A stretch of DNA of 64,000 bases from Rhipicephalus microplus (Eukaryota; Arthropoda; Arachnida; Ixodida; Ixodidae), in assembly GCF_043290135.1 (NCBI RefSeq), contig NW_027464602.1, positions 2,542,001 to 2,606,000 of the forward strand. The letters are read 5' to 3'. Under the pieces are notes generated by a model, which saw nothing but the letters and a program-made list of their open reading frames with translations, did no database searches and was not told the origin of the DNA. Positions 24,639-37,200 of this stretch are shown here, one piece after another (the first letter of the stretch is position 1; each line of letters begins with the position of its first letter). Both the position numbers and the translations under genes were made by a program.

Positions 24639-27600
24639 CAGGGCAAAGAAAAAAGCAACACACCACTCCAGGGAGGGCTCAAAACTCCAACCTTTCGGTT
24701 AACAGCCGATCGCGCTAGCCAATTGCGCCACGGAGACAGTCCTGCTCTACTCTCACCACCATCAGAACTTTTCTTCAGAGCTATCACCCCAAAGAAAAAA
24801 AAGCGCCGAACCACCACCGGTTGGGCTCGAACCTCCAACCTTTCGGTTAGCAGCCGATCGCGCTAGCCAATTGCCCCACGGAGACAGTCGTGCTCCACTC
24901 TCACCATCGTCAAAACATTTCTTCAGAGCTATCACCCCAAAAAAAAGCGCCGCACCACCACCGGTGGGGCTCGAACCTCCGACCTTTTGGTTAACAGCCC
25001 ATCGCGCTAGCCAATTGCGCCATGGAGACAGTCCTGCACCACTCTCACCACCATCAGAACATATCTTCAAAGCTATCAGCCCAAAGAAAAAAAAGCGCCG
25101 CACCACCACCGGGTGGGCTCGAACCTCCAACTTTTCAGGTAACAGCCGATCACGCTAGCCAATTGCGCCACGGAGACAGTCCTGCTTCACTCTCACCACC
25201 ATCAGAACATATCTTCAAAGCTATCAGCACAAAGAAAAAAAAAGCGCCCCAGCATCACTGGGTGGGCTCGAACTTCCAACCTTTCGGTTAACAGCCGATC
25301 GCGCTAGCCAACTGCGCCAAGGAGACAGTCGTGCTCCACCCTCACCACCATCAGAACATATCTTCAAAGCTATCAGCGCAAAGAAAAAAGCAACACACCA
25401 CTCCAGGGAGGGCTCGAAACTCCAACCTTTCGGTTAACAGCCGATCGCGCTAGCCAATGGCGCCACGGAGACAGTCCTGCTCCATTCTTACCACCATTAG
25501 AACATATCTTCAAAGCTATCAGCCCAAAGAAAAAAAAGCGCCGCCCCACCAACGGGTGGGCTCGAACCTCGAACTTTCCGGTTAACAGCCAATCACGCTA
25601 GCCAATTGCGCCACGGAGACAGTCCTGCTCCACTCTCACCACCATCACAACATATCTTCAAAGCTATCAGCCCAAAAAAAAGCGCCGCACCACCACCGGG
25701 TGGGCTCGAACCTCCAACTTTTCGGTTAACAGCCGATCACGCTAGCCAATTGCACCATGGAGACAGTCCTGATCCGCTCTCACCACCATCAGGACATATC
25801 TTCAAAGCTATCAGCCCACAGAAAAAAAAGCGCCGCACCACCACCGGGTGGGCTCGAACCTCCAACTATTCGGTTAACAGCCGATCACGCTAGCCAATTG
25901 CTCCACGGAGACAGTCCTGCTTCACTCTCACCACCATCATAACATATCTTCAAAGCTATCAGCCCAAAGAAAAAAAAGCGCCGCACCACCACCGGGTGGG
26001 CTCGAACTACCAACTTCTCGGTTAACAGCCGATCACGCTAGCGAATTGCGCCACGGAGACAGTCCTGCTCCACTCTCACCACCATCAGAACATATCTTCA
26101 AAGCTATCAGCCCAAAGAAAAAAAAAGCGCCGCACCACCACCGGGTGGGCTCGAACCTCCAACTTTTCGGTTAACAGCCGATCACGCTAGCCAATCGCGC
26201 CACGGAGACAGTCCTGCTTCACTCTCACCACCATCATAACATATCTTCAAAGCTATCAGCCCAAAGAAAAAAAAAGCGCCGCACCACCACCGGTTGGGCT
26301 CGAACCTCCAACTTTTCGGTTAACAGCCAATCGCGCTAGCCAATTGCGCCACGAAGACAGTCCTGCTCCACTCTCACCACCATCAGAACATATTTTCAAA
26401 GCTAGTACCGCAAAGAAAAAAGCAACAAACCACTCCTGGGAGGGCTCGAAACTCCAACCTTTCGGTCAACAGCCGATCGCGCTAGCCCATTGCGCCACGG
26501 AGACAGTCTTGCTCATCTCTCACCACCATCAGAACATATCATCAAAGCTATCAGCCCAAAGAAAAAAAAGCATGGCACCACCACCGGGTGGGCTCGAACC
26601 TCCAACTTTTCGGTTAACAGCCGATCGCGCTGGCCAATTGCGCCACGGAGACAGTCCTGCTCCACTCTCACCACAAATAGAACATATCTTCAAAGCTATC
26701 AGCCCAAAGAAAAAAAAAGCGCTGCACCACCACCGGGTGGGCTCGAACCTCCAACCTTACGGTTAACAGCCGATCGCGCTAGCCAATTGCCCCACGGAGA
26801 CAGTCGTGCTCCACTCTCACCATCGTCAGAACATTTCTTCAGATCTATCACCCCAAAGAAAAAAAAAGCGCCGCACCACCACCGGTTGGGCTCGAACCTC
26901 CAACTTTTCGGTTAACAGCCGATCGCGCTAGCCAATTGCGCCACGAAGACAGTCCTGCTCCACTCTCACCACCATCAGAACATATTTTCAAAGCTAGTAC
27001 CGCAAAGAAAAAAGCAACAAACCACTCCTGGGAGGGCTCGAGACTCCAACCTTTCGGTTAACAGCGGATCGCGCTAGCCCATTGCGCCACGGAGGCAGTC
27101 TTGCTCCACTCTCACCATCATCAGAACATATCTTCAAAGCTATAAGCGCAAAGAAAAAAAAGCGCTGCACCACCACCGGGTGGGCTCGAACCTCCATCCT
27201 TTCGGTTAATAGCCGATCGCGCTAGCCCATTGCGCCACGGAGACAGTCTTGCCCCACTCTCACCACCATCAAAACATATCTTCAAAGCTATCAGCGCAAA
27301 GAAAAAAAAGCGCCGCACCACCACCGGGTGTGCTCGAACCTCCAACCTTTCGGTTAACAGCCGATCGCGCTAGCCAATTGCGCCAGGGAGGCAGTCCTGC
27401 TCCACTCTCACCACCATCAGAACATATCTTCAAAGCTATCAGCACAAAGAAAAAAAAGCGCCGCACCACCACCGGGTAGGCTCGAAGCTCCAACCTTTAG
27501 GTTAAAAGCCGATCGCGCTAGCCAATTGCGCCATGGAGACAGTCCTGCTTCCTCTCACCACCATGAGAACATAACTTCAAAGCTATCAGCCCAAAGAAAA

Positions 27601-28260
27601 AAAAGCACCGCACCACCACCGGGTTGGCTCGAACCTCCAACCTTTCGGTTAACAGCCGCTCGCGCTAGCCAATTGCCCCGAGGAGACAGTCGTGCTCCAC
27701 TCTCACCACCGTCAGAACATTTCTTCAGAGCTATCACCCCAAAGAAAAAAAAGCTCCGCACCACCACCGGTTGGGCTCGAACCTCAAACCTTTCGGTTAA
27801 CAGCCGATCGCGCTAGCCAATTGCGCCACGAAGACAGTCCTGCTTCACTCTCAACACCATCAGAACATATCTTCAAAGCTATTACCGCAAAGAAAAAAGC
27901 AACACACCACTCCCGGGAGGGCTCGAAACTCCAACCTTTCGGTCAACAGCCGATCGCGCTAGCCCATTGCGCCACGGAGACAGTCTTGCTCATCTCTCAC
28001 CACCATCAGAACATATCATCAAAGCTATCAGCCCAAAGAAAAAAAAGCACGGCACCACCACCGGGTGGGCTCGAACCTCCAACTTTTCGGTTAACAGCCG
28101 ATCGCGCTGGCCAATTGCGCCACGGAGACAGTCCTGCTCCCCTCTCACCACAAATAGAACATATCTTCAAAGCTATCAGCCCAAAGAAAAAAAGGCGCCG
28201 CACCACCACCGGGTGGGCTCGAAACTCTAACCTTTCGGTTAACAGCCGATCGCGCTAGCC
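24639..28260. repeat. Large duplicated block C, copy 2
   Basis: Paralog of 16390-20160 with one unit missing. Part of the same material (from about 18500 to 19150) appears a third time at 28220-28870. Confidence 0.8.
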
Positions 28261-31200
28261 AATTGCGCCACGGAGACAGTCCTGCTCCACTCTCACCACC
28301 GTCAGAACATTTCTTCAGAGCTATCAGCCCAAAGAAAAAAAAAGCGCTGCACCACCACCGGGTGGGCTCGAACCTCCAACCTTACGGTTAACAGCCGATC
28401 GCGCTAGCCAATTGCCCCACGGAGACAGTCGTGCTCCACTCTCACCATCGTCAGAACATTTCTTCAGATCTATCACCCCAAAGAAAAAAAAAGCGCCGCA
28501 CCACCACCGGTTGGGCTCGAACCTCCAACTTTTCGGTTAACAGCCGATCGCGCTAGCCAATTGCGCCACGAAGACAGTCCTGCTCCACTCTCACCACCAT
28601 CAGAACATATTTTCAAAGCTAGTACCGCAAAGAAAAAAGCAACAAACCACTCCTGGGAGGGCTCGAGACTCCAACCTTTCGGTTAACAGCGGATCGCGCT
28701 AGCCCATTGCGCCACGGAGGCAGTCTTGCTCCACTCTCACCATCATCAGAACATATCTTCAAAGCTATAAGCGCAAAGAAAAAAAAAGCGCTGCACCACC
28801 ACCGGGTGGGCTCGAACCTCCATCCTTTCGGTTAATAGCCGATCGCGCTAGCCCATTGCGCCACGGAGACAGTCTTGCCCCACTCTCACCACAATTAGAA
28901 CATATCTTCAAAGCTATCAGCCCAAAGAAAAAAAAGCACCGCACCACCACCGGGTGGGCTCGAACCTCCAACCTTTCGTTTAACAGCCAATCGCGCTAGC
29001 CAATTGCGCCGCGGACACAGTCCTGCTCCACTCTCACCACCATCAGAACATATCTTCAAAGCTATCAGCACAAAGAAAAAAAAGCGCCGCACCACCACCG
29101 GGTAGGCTCGAAACTCCAACCTTTCGGTTAACAGCCGATCGCGCTAGCCAATTGCGCCATGGAGACAGTCCTGCTTCCTCTCACCACCATGAGAACATAA
29201 CTCTAAAGCTATCAGCCCAAAGAAAAAAAAGCACCGCACCACCACCGGGTGGGCTCGAACCTCCAACCTTTCAGTTAACAGCCGCTCGCGCTAGCCAATT
29301 GCCCCGAGGAGACAGTCGTGCTCCACTCTCACCACCGTCAGAACATTTCTTCAATGCTATCACCCCAAAGAAAAAAAAGCGCCGCACCACCACCGGTTCG
29401 GCTAGAACCTCAAACCTTTCGGTTAACAGCCGATCGCGCTAGCCAATTGCGCCACGAAGACAGTCCTGCTTCACTCTCAACACCATCAGAACATATCTTC
29501 AAAGCTATTACCGCAAAGAAAAAAGCAACACACCACTCCCGGGAGGGCTCGAAACTCCAACCTTTCGGTCAACAGCCGATCGCGCTAGCCCATTGCGCCA
29601 CGGAGACAGTCTTGCTCATCTCTCACCACCATCAGAACATATCATCAAAGCTATCAGCCCAAAGAAAAAAAAGCACGGCACCACCACCGGGTGGGCTCGA
29701 ACCTCCAACTTTTCGGTTAACAGCCGATCGCGCTGGCCAATTGCGCCACGGATACAGTCCTGCTCCACTCTCACCACAATTAGAACATATCTTCAAAGCT
29801 ATCAGCCCAAAGAAAAAAAAATCGCCGCACCACCACCGGGTGGGCTCGAACCTCCAACCTTTCGGTTAACAGCAGATCGCGCTAGCGAATTGCGCCACGG
29901 AGAGAATCGTGCTCCACTCTCACCACCATCAGAACATATCTTCAAAGCTATCAGCGCAAAGAAAAAAAAGCGCCACACCACCACCGGGTGGGCTCGAACC
30001 TCCAACCTTTCGGTTAACAGCCGATCGCGCAAGCCAATTTCGCCACGGAGGCAGTCCTGCTCCACTCTCACCACCATCAGAACATATCTTCAAAGGTATC
30101 GCCCCAAAGAAAAAAAAGCGCCGCACCACCACTGCGTGGGCTCGAACCTCCGACTTTTCGGTTAACAGCCGATCGCGCTAGCCAATTGCGCCACGGAGAC
30201 AGTCCTGCTCCACTCTCACCACCATCAGAACATATCTTCAAAGCTATCAGCCCAAAGAAAAAAACCACAGCACCACCACCGAGTGGGCTCGAACCTCCAA
30301 CCTTTCGGTTAACAGCCCATCGCGCTAGCCTATTGCGCCACGGAGACAGTCCTGCTCTACTCTCACCACGATCAGAACATTTCTTCAGAGCTATCACCCC
30401 AAAGAAAAAAAAAGCGCCGCACCACCACCGGTTGGGCTCGCCTCCAACCTTTCGGATAACAGCCGATCGCGCTAGCCAATCGCCCCACGGAGACAGTCGT
30501 GCTCCAATGTCACCATCGTCAGAACATTTCTTCAGAGCTATCACCCCAAAGAAAAAAAAGCGCCGCACCACCACCGGTTGGGCTCGAACCTCCAACCTTT
30601 CGGTTAACAGCCGACCGCGCTAGCCATTGCGCCACGAAGACAGTCCTGCTCCACTCTCACCACCATCAGAACATATCTTCAAAGCTATTACCGCAAAGAA
30701 AAAAGCAAAACACCACTCCCGGGAGGGCTCGAACCTCCAACTTAACTTTCCGGTTAACAGCCAATCACGCTAGCCAATCGCGCCACGGAGACAGTCCGGC
30801 TTCACTCTCACCACCATCAGAACATATCTTCAATGCTATCAGCCCAAAGAAAAAAAGCGCCCCAGCATCACCGGGTGGGCTCGAACTTCCGACCTTTTGG
30901 TTAACAGCCCATCGCGCTAGCCAATTGCGCCACGGAGACAGTCCTGCTCCACTCTCACCACCATCAGAACATATCTTCAAAGCTATCAGCCCAAAGAAAA
31001 AAAAGCGCCGCACCACCACCGGGTGGGCTCGAACCTCCAAATTTTCAGTTAACAGCCGATCAGGCTAGCCAATTGCGCCACGGAGACAGTCCTGCTTCAC
31101 TCTCACCACCATCATAACATATCTTCAAAGCTATCAGCCCAAAGAAAAAAAAGCGCCGCACCACCACCGGGTGGGCTCGAAACTCTAACCTTTCGGTTAA

Positions 31201-32197
31201 CAGCCGATCGCGCTAGCCAATTGCGCCACGGAGACAGTCCTGCTCCACTCTCACCACCGTCAGAACATTTCTTCAGAGCTATCAGCCCAAAGAAAAAAAA
31301 AGCGCTGCACCACCACCGGGTGGGCTCGAACCTCCAACTTTTCGGTTAACAGCCGATCGCGCTGGCAAAATGCGCCACGGAGAAAGTCCTGCTCAACTTT
31401 CACCACAATTAGAACATATCTTCAAAGCTATCAGCCCAAAGAAAAAAAAAGCGACGCACCACCACCGGGTGGGCTCGAACCTCCAACGTTTCGGTTAACA
31501 GCTGATCGCGCTAGCCAATTGCGCCACGGGGACCGTCCTGCTCCACTCTCACCACAATTAAAACATATCTTCAAAGCTATCAGCCCAAAGAAAAAAAAGC
31601 GCCGCACCACCACCGGGTGGGCTCGAACCTCCAAATTTCGGTTAACAGCTGATCGCGCTAGCCAATGCGCCACGGGGACCGTCCTGCTCCACTCTCACCA
31701 CAATTAGAACATATCTTCAAAGCTATCAGCCCAAAGAAAAAAAAAGCGCCGCACCACCACTGGGTGGGCTTGAACCTCCGACTTTTCGGTTAACAGCCGA
31801 TCGCGCTAGCCAATTGCGCCACGGAGACAGTCCTGCTCCACTCTCACCACCATCAGAACATATCTTCAATGCTATCAGCCCAAAGAAAAAAACCACAGCA
31901 CCACCACCGGGTGGGCTCCAACCTCCAACTATTCGGTTAACAGCCGATCACGCTAGCCAATTGCGCCACGGAGACAGTCCTGCTTCACTCTCACCACCAT
32001 CATAACATATCTTCAAAGCAATCAGCCCAAAGAAAAAAAGCGCCGCACCACCACCGGGTGGGCTCGAAACTCTAACCTTTCGGTTAACAGCCGACCGCGC
32101 TAGCCATTTGCGTCACGCAGACAGTCCTGCTCCACTCTCACCACCGTCAGAAAATTTCTTCAGAGCTATCAGCCCAAAGAAAAAAAAGCACCGCACC

Positions 32198-32270
32198 ACC
32201 GCCGGGTGGGCTCGAACCTCCAACCTTTCGGTTAACAGCCGCTCGCGCTAGCCAATTGCGCCACGGAGAC
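32198..32270 (-). tRNA. Last tRNA-Asn(GTT)-like copy before the LTR element
   Basis: This is an alpha-type body with GTT anticodon. The anticodon stem has an extra mismatch (AGCGG against CCGAA) and the acceptor 3' strand is CGGCGGT. The LTR element is inserted in the spacer 36 bp beyond the acceptor end, so the body itself is not broken. Confidence 0.5.
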
Positions 32271-32301
32271 AGTCGTGCTCCACTCTCACCACCATCAGAA
32301 C

Positions 32302-32305
32302 ATAT
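32302..32305. repeat. Target site duplication, left copy (ATAT)
   Basis: ATAT precedes the 5' LTR and recurs at 38280-38283 after the 3' LTR. The paralogous empty site at 58889 has it once. Confidence 0.9.
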
Positions 32306-32508
32306 TGCCACGTTCCATTTCCCAAGTTTTTGTTATCGTCCGAAAACACCGCACGATTCTCAGCGCAAACCGCGCCTGCAGTTTTCTAGCAGGTTCCGGA
32401 CTGTAGTAGATCATTTCGATAAGATCACGCCCACTGTGCGAACGGTACAGATTGTTCTGGAAGCTACGCCACCGCCAGCGATAACGCTAGAACATTCGAC
32501 GGCAAGAG

Positions 32509-32542
32509 TATAAATGCCGACGCGCTTCGCCGCTTGTCAGTT
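32509..32542 (+). promoter_or_regulatory. LTR core promoter: TATA box and initiator
   Basis: TATAAA lies at 32509-32514 and TCAGTT at 32537-32542. The A of the initiator is 30 bp downstream of the TATA start, the spacing expected of an arthropod pol II promoter. This predicts the U3/R boundary near 32539. Confidence 0.75.
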
Positions 32543-32650
32543 GTTGATCGAAGGCCGACGCTCCGTTCGCCGCTATCAGTCCGAGACTGCTATCTGTGCG
32601 AGAATGTTGCTGTAATTGGACTTTCAGTTTACCGGGCACAGGTTCGCCCA

Positions 32651-32656
32651 AATAAA
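32651..32656 (+). promoter_or_regulatory. Polyadenylation signal AATAAA in the LTR
   Basis: AATAAA occurs 112 bp after the predicted start, and in the 3' LTR at 38218-38223, where it would serve to end the element RNA near the R/U5 boundary. Confidence 0.65.
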
Positions 32657-32714
32657 CAGTTAAATCCTAACACGAAGTCTCCTGTCTTCGGCCACGTCAC
32701 GACCCCGTGACATC

Positions 32715-32732
32715 TGGTGGAGGTGCTGCTTC
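32715..32732 (+). other. Candidate primer binding site
   Basis: TGGTGGAGG begins two bases after the 5' LTR, the usual place of a primer binding site, and TGG would pair with a tRNA CCA end. I cannot name the tRNA from the sequence alone. Confidence 0.4.
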
Positions 32733-32736
32733 GTTC

Positions 32737-34206
32737 ATGTACCGGACGCCCCCGTCAAGCCGTGAACCCAGCCCACGTCGCGGAGAAGACACCGACACCA
32801 ACCAGGAGCAGCGAACAAGCCGCCGACAGCAAGGGCTACCACCGGAGTACGGGCTTCTACCAGACAAGGCGCGGAAGACGAAGGCCATGACCGCGACTGC
32901 AGCGACAATGACAACCGCAGCGTCCCAGCCCACGATGGTCATGCATCAACCCAGGGAACCACCAATTTTCCATGGGTCATCGTTCGAAGACCCGGAGTCC
33001 TGGCTGGAGACATACGACCGTGTGGCCGCCCTCAACCACTGGGACCATGACGAAAAGCTGCGTCGTGTGTTCTTCTATTTGGAAGACACCGCAAGGACTT
33101 GGCTTGAAAATCGGGAGTCCACGCTCCGAACGTGGGATGTTTTCTGCGGCGCATTCCTTCAAACGTTCGCGAGCGTCGCTCGCAAAGAGAGGGCCGCTGC
33201 TTTATTAGAGACTCGGGTTCAGCTACCAAATGAAAATGTCGCCATTTTCACAGAAGAAATGACCCGACTATTCCGTCACGCTGATCCAGACATGCCTGAG
33301 GAGAAAAAAGTTCGTTTCCTCATGCGAGGGGTCAAACAGGAGCTCTTCGCGGGACTGATGAGAAACCCACCGATAACCGTCCAAGAATTTGTAGTAGAAG
33401 CGACCACTATCGAAAAGACCCTGGACATGCGCACCAGACAGTATAATCGTCGCCTGACTGCAGACTGCGCTGCTGCTCAAGCCAGTAACTCCGGAGACCT
33501 GCGTGAAACGATCCGAGCGATCGTGCTGGAAGAGCTGCGCAAGCTGTTGCCTTCGGCCCAGCCTCAAGTGGATTCAATTGCCGACATTGTGCGAGAAGAA
33601 GTTCGGCAATCGCTTCAAATTCCCCACGCACTGCTGCCCGAGCCGGAAGCTATGAGCTACGCCGCTGCACTGCGCCACAACGCTCCTCCCCGTCCACGCC
33701 AAAACGCCGCCCCATCGCACTTCCGTCGACAGACGCCACCGCCGCCACCACCCCCACCGACGTCATACCGTTCGCCAGCGGCCCAGCGCAGTGCACCGAG
33801 GAAGACTGACGTCTGGCGCACCCCTGACCATCGCCCGCTCTGCTACCACTGCGGCGAGGCCGGACACACATACCGCCGTTGCCAGTACCGACAGATGGGA
33901 CTGCGTGGCTTCGCCGTCAATGCACCGCGTCCACAGCCAGGAGAACGACCACGTGACATCGCCGACTACCTGACAGGACACCACGAAGCCCTTCGCGTTC
34001 GCCGTCGCCCAGCCGCCGCACGTCACCGCACTACCGGCAGTACTCTGGCCCAACGCGGGGCTGGTCTCCTAGCCCGTATCCGGGAAACTAGGGGCAGCAA
34101 CCGGTGGAGGTGCGGTTGCTGTGCGACGAACTACCGAAGATCCTCCGACGACGACGACGCCGCGACGGAGCTTTCCGAACACAACGCCAGCCAGGCAAAG
34201 CCCTGA
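32737..34206 (+). CDS. gag: Gag polyprotein of the Ty3/gypsy element
   Basis: This 489-residue protein would form the virus-like particle and bind the element RNA. A CCHC zinc knuckle (C369, C372, H377, C382; CX2CX4HX4C) sits in the last third and marks the nucleocapsid part. The first half resembles the retrotransposon Gag capsid region, with a W-rich stretch (SWLETYDRV, ARTWLENRES). Proline-rich and acidic segments flank the knuckle. I chose the ATG at 32737; the frame is open a little further upstream from a GTG overlapping the LTR end, but an ATG start is more likely. The last 134 bp overlap pol in a different frame. The frame is intact. Confidence 0.9.
   Translation: MYRTPPSSREPSPRRGEDTDTNQEQRTSRRQQGLPPEYGLLPDKARKTKAMTATAATMTTAASQPTMVMHQPREPPIFHGSSFEDPESWLETYDRVAALNHWDHDEKLRRVFFYLEDTARTWLENRESTLRTWDVFCGAFLQTFASVARKERAAALLETRVQLPNENVAIFTEEMTRLFRHADPDMPEEKKVRFLMRGVKQELFAGLMRNPPITVQEFVVEATTIEKTLDMRTRQYNRRLTADCAAAQASNSGDLRETIRAIVLEELRKLLPSAQPQVDSIADIVREEVRQSLQIPHALLPEPEAMSYAAALRHNAPPRPRQNAAPSHFRRQTPPPPPPPPTSYRSPAAQRSAPRKTDVWRTPDHRPLCYHCGEAGHTYRRCQYRQMGLRGFAVNAPRPQPGERPRDIADYLTGHHEALRVRRRPAAARHRTTGSTLAQRGAGLLARIRETRGSNRWRCGCCATNYRRSSDDDDAATELSEHNASQAKP
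34073..34206 (+). promoter_or_regulatory. gag-pol overlap with presumed +1 frameshift
   Basis: The gag frame stays open to 34206 while the pol frame opens at 34073. Pol is offset by +1 relative to gag. A +1 shift, as known in Ty3, or a -2 shift would join them. I cannot identify the slip site. Confidence 0.6.
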
Positions 34207-37200
34207 CGGCGAAAGCTCATTTACCGAAGGTGGCCTGACGACGCAGCATGGAAGCAGCGGAACAAGCCGACGCAGCCGTGACCCGACGCCACACCCTAAC
34301 TGTAATGCGAGACGGCGAACTAGCGACCTCGACGTTCTTATCGACGGCCACAGTGTGACTGCTCTCGTCGATACTGGAGCCGACTATTCTGTCATCAGTG
34401 GGTCGTTCGCCGCGAAGTTAAAGAAAGTTAGGACAGCTTGGAAAGGCCCTGAAATCCGCACAGCCGGAGGTCATCTCGTAACGCCTGCAGGAATCTGCAC
34501 AGCGAGAGTCACCATTAACGGCCGTATTTATCCTACCGACTTCGTAGTCCTACAGCGTTGCTCGAGAGATGTCATCCTTGGCATGGACTTCTTATGCCTC
34601 CATGGTGCTGTCATCAACCTAAAAACAAAGTCGATAACGTTATCCACAGAAGAAGCACTACCGCCGCGCACGCCGTCAGGACACCATGCCTTGAATGTGC
34701 TGGAAGAACAAGTCACCATTCCGCCTCGCTCAAGCGTCATTATTTCAGTCGGCGCTCCTAAATCACCTGACTTGGAAGGCGTCGTTGAAGGCAGTCAGCA
34801 TCTGTTGGTCACCCGAAATATTTGCGTCGCAAGAGGAATTGCAGAGCTGCGGGGAGGCAAAGCAACGGTTTTGCTCACGAATTTCAGCAATGAGTACAAA
34901 CATGTGAACAAAGGAACAACGGTCGCATACATCGAAGAAATTGTCGAAGCCACCAGTGCTTTCGCCCTCGCCGATTCTGCGGAACCTGCTCAGAGGAACC
35001 AAGCCCCTCCCATAGCTTTCGACGTCAATCCCAGACTTCCGAACGATAAGCAAGAACAGCTCAAGGCCGTGCTCCTGCAATACGAAGATTGCTTTACGCC
35101 GTCATCGAAAATTCGGCAGACCCCAATCACGAAACATCGCATCATAACCGAAGAAAATGCCAGACCACTCCGCCAGAGTCCGTACAGGGTTTCGACGCGA
35201 GAACGTGAGGCCATCAAGAGACAAGTTGATGAAATGCTGCGGGATGACATTATCCAGCCGTCCAAGAGTCCATGGGCATCCCCCGTGGTGTTAGTGAAGA
35301 AAAAGGATGGGACCCTACGTTTCTGCGTCGATTATCGCCGCCTGAACAAAATCACAAGAAAGGACGTGTATCCCCTCCCACGAATAGACGACGCACTTGA
35401 TCGGCTCCATAACGCCAAGTACTTTTCGTCAATGGACCTTAAGACTGGCTATTGGCAAATCGAAGTCGACGAAAGAGACCGAGAGAAGACGGCGTTCATA
35501 ACACCGGACGGCCTCTTCGAGTTTAAGGTGATGCCCTTCGGCCTTTGCTCAGCGCCTGCAACGTTTCAACGCGTTATGGATACAGTACTGGCAGGATTGA
35601 AGTGGCAGACTTGCCTTGTGTACTTGGACGACGTCGTCGTGTTTTCCTCGAGTTTCGACGAGCATCTTCGGCGCCTTGAAGCTGTACTTCAAGCCATCAA
35701 GACTTCCGGACTCACACTGAAGCCAGAAAAGTGCAGATTTGCGTATGAGGAGCTCTTGTTTCTGGGGCACGTTATCAGCAAGTCTGGAGTTCGTCCCGAT
35801 CCGCGGAAAACAGCCGCCATCGCCGACTTCCCGCCGCCCACTGACAAGAAAGCCGTGCGTCGATTTCTGGGCCTGTGTGCCTATTATAGGCGGTTCGTGA
35901 AAAACTTCGCCCGCATCGCCGATCCTCTCACTAACCTTACCAAGGCCGACGTGGAGTTTAAGTGGGAAACGCCGCAGGAACACGCTTTCCTGGAGCTTAA
36001 ACATCGCCTCCAGACGCCTCCGTTACTTGCCCATTTCGACGAATTCGCCGAGACAGAAATACATACTGACGCAAGCAGCGTAGGTCTTGGCGCCGTTCTT
36101 GTGCAGAGGGCTGACGGACTTGAAAGGGTTATTAGTTACGCCAGTCGATCGCTATCCAAAGCAGAAGCAAATTATTCCACAACAGAAAAGGAGTGCCTCG
36201 CCATCATCTGGGCTACGTCGAAATTTCGCCCCTACCTCTACGGCAGGCCCTTCAAAGTTGTGAGCGACCACCACGCATTGTGTTGGCTAGCCACCTTGAA
36301 GGACCCCTCAGGTCGCCTCGCACGATGGAGCCTGAGACTTCAAGAATATGACATTACTGTCATTTACAAGTCCGGCAAAAAACACTCCGACGCCGACTGT
36401 CTCTCTCGTGCGCCTGTCGACCAACCGCTACCCGACGACCCGGATGACGACTACTTCTTAGGAACGATAACTACCGACGACTTCGCTGAACGACAGAGGG
36501 CCGACCCGGAACTTAAGGCCCTAATAGAATACCTCGAAGGCAGGACCGCCGAAGTCCCGAAGATATTCAAGCGCGCACTTGCGTCGTTCTTTCTACGAAA
36601 CGGTCTTCTACAAAAGAAAAACTTTTCACCGCTTCGAGCTAAGTACCTTCTTGTGGTGCCTTCAGCTCTGCGACCAGAACTCCTGCAGGCCCTTCACGAC
36701 GATCCGACGGCAGGGCACCTCGGTGTTTCTCGCACGCTCGCGAGGATACAAGAAAGGTACTACTGGCCACGTCTTACCACCGACGTCACTCGTTATGTGA
36801 GAACATGCCGGGACTGTCAGCGACGCAAGACACCGCCGACAAGGCCAGCGGGACTTCTGCAGCCAATTGATCCACCTTGCCGACCTTTCCAGCAGATTGG
36901 TATGGACCTACTGGGGCCGTTCCCGACGTCGGCTTTCGGAAACAAGTGGATCGTGGTAGCTACCGACTACCTCACACGCTACGCCGAGACAAAAGCCCTG
37001 CCAAAAGGCAGTGCATCCGAAGTAGCTAAATTCTTCGTCGAAAATATCGTCCTACGTCATGGCGCCCCAGAGGTCCTTATCACCGACAGAGGAACGGCAT
37101 TCACTGCCGACTTAACTCAAGCAATCTTGGCATACAGCCAAACAAACCACCGCCGGACGACAGCGTACCACCCACAGACCAACGGCCTCACCGAGCGGCT

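Larger units (their letters stand above)
1..32305 (-). repeat. Left arm of tandem tRNA-Asn-derived array (about 218 units of about 148 bp)
   Basis: Head-to-tail units, all with the tRNA-like body on the minus strand. Each unit has a 73-nt tRNA-Asn-like body, a GC-rich 3' trailer of about 10 nt, a run of 5-11 T (A on the + strand), and a conserved spacer. Three recurrent subfamilies are visible. Alpha units (148 bp) have spacer TCAGAACATATCTTCAAAG and a GGGTGGGCTCGAACC T-arm. Beta units have spacer TCAGAACATTTCTTCAGAG and a GGTTGGGCTCG T-arm. Gamma units (about 146 bp) have GCAACACACC before GGGAGGGCTCGAAACTCC and a shorter A-run. Spacers are as conserved as the tRNA bodies, which suggests homogenisation by recombination. 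Unit number is estimated from length. No gene other than these units is seen in this stretch. Confidence 0.95.
32306..32712 (+). repeat. 5' LTR (407 bp)
   Basis: Begins TGCCACG and ends CCGTGACA. It contains a TATA box, a TCAGTT initiator and AATAAA. Compared with the 3' LTR I find one substitution, at 32604. Confidence 0.97.

Noticed and set aside
32256..32513. An 85-codon frame crossing into the 5' LTR
   Set aside because: It starts in the array spacer and ends in U3; the downstream part recurs in the 3' LTR with a different beginning. It is fortuitous.
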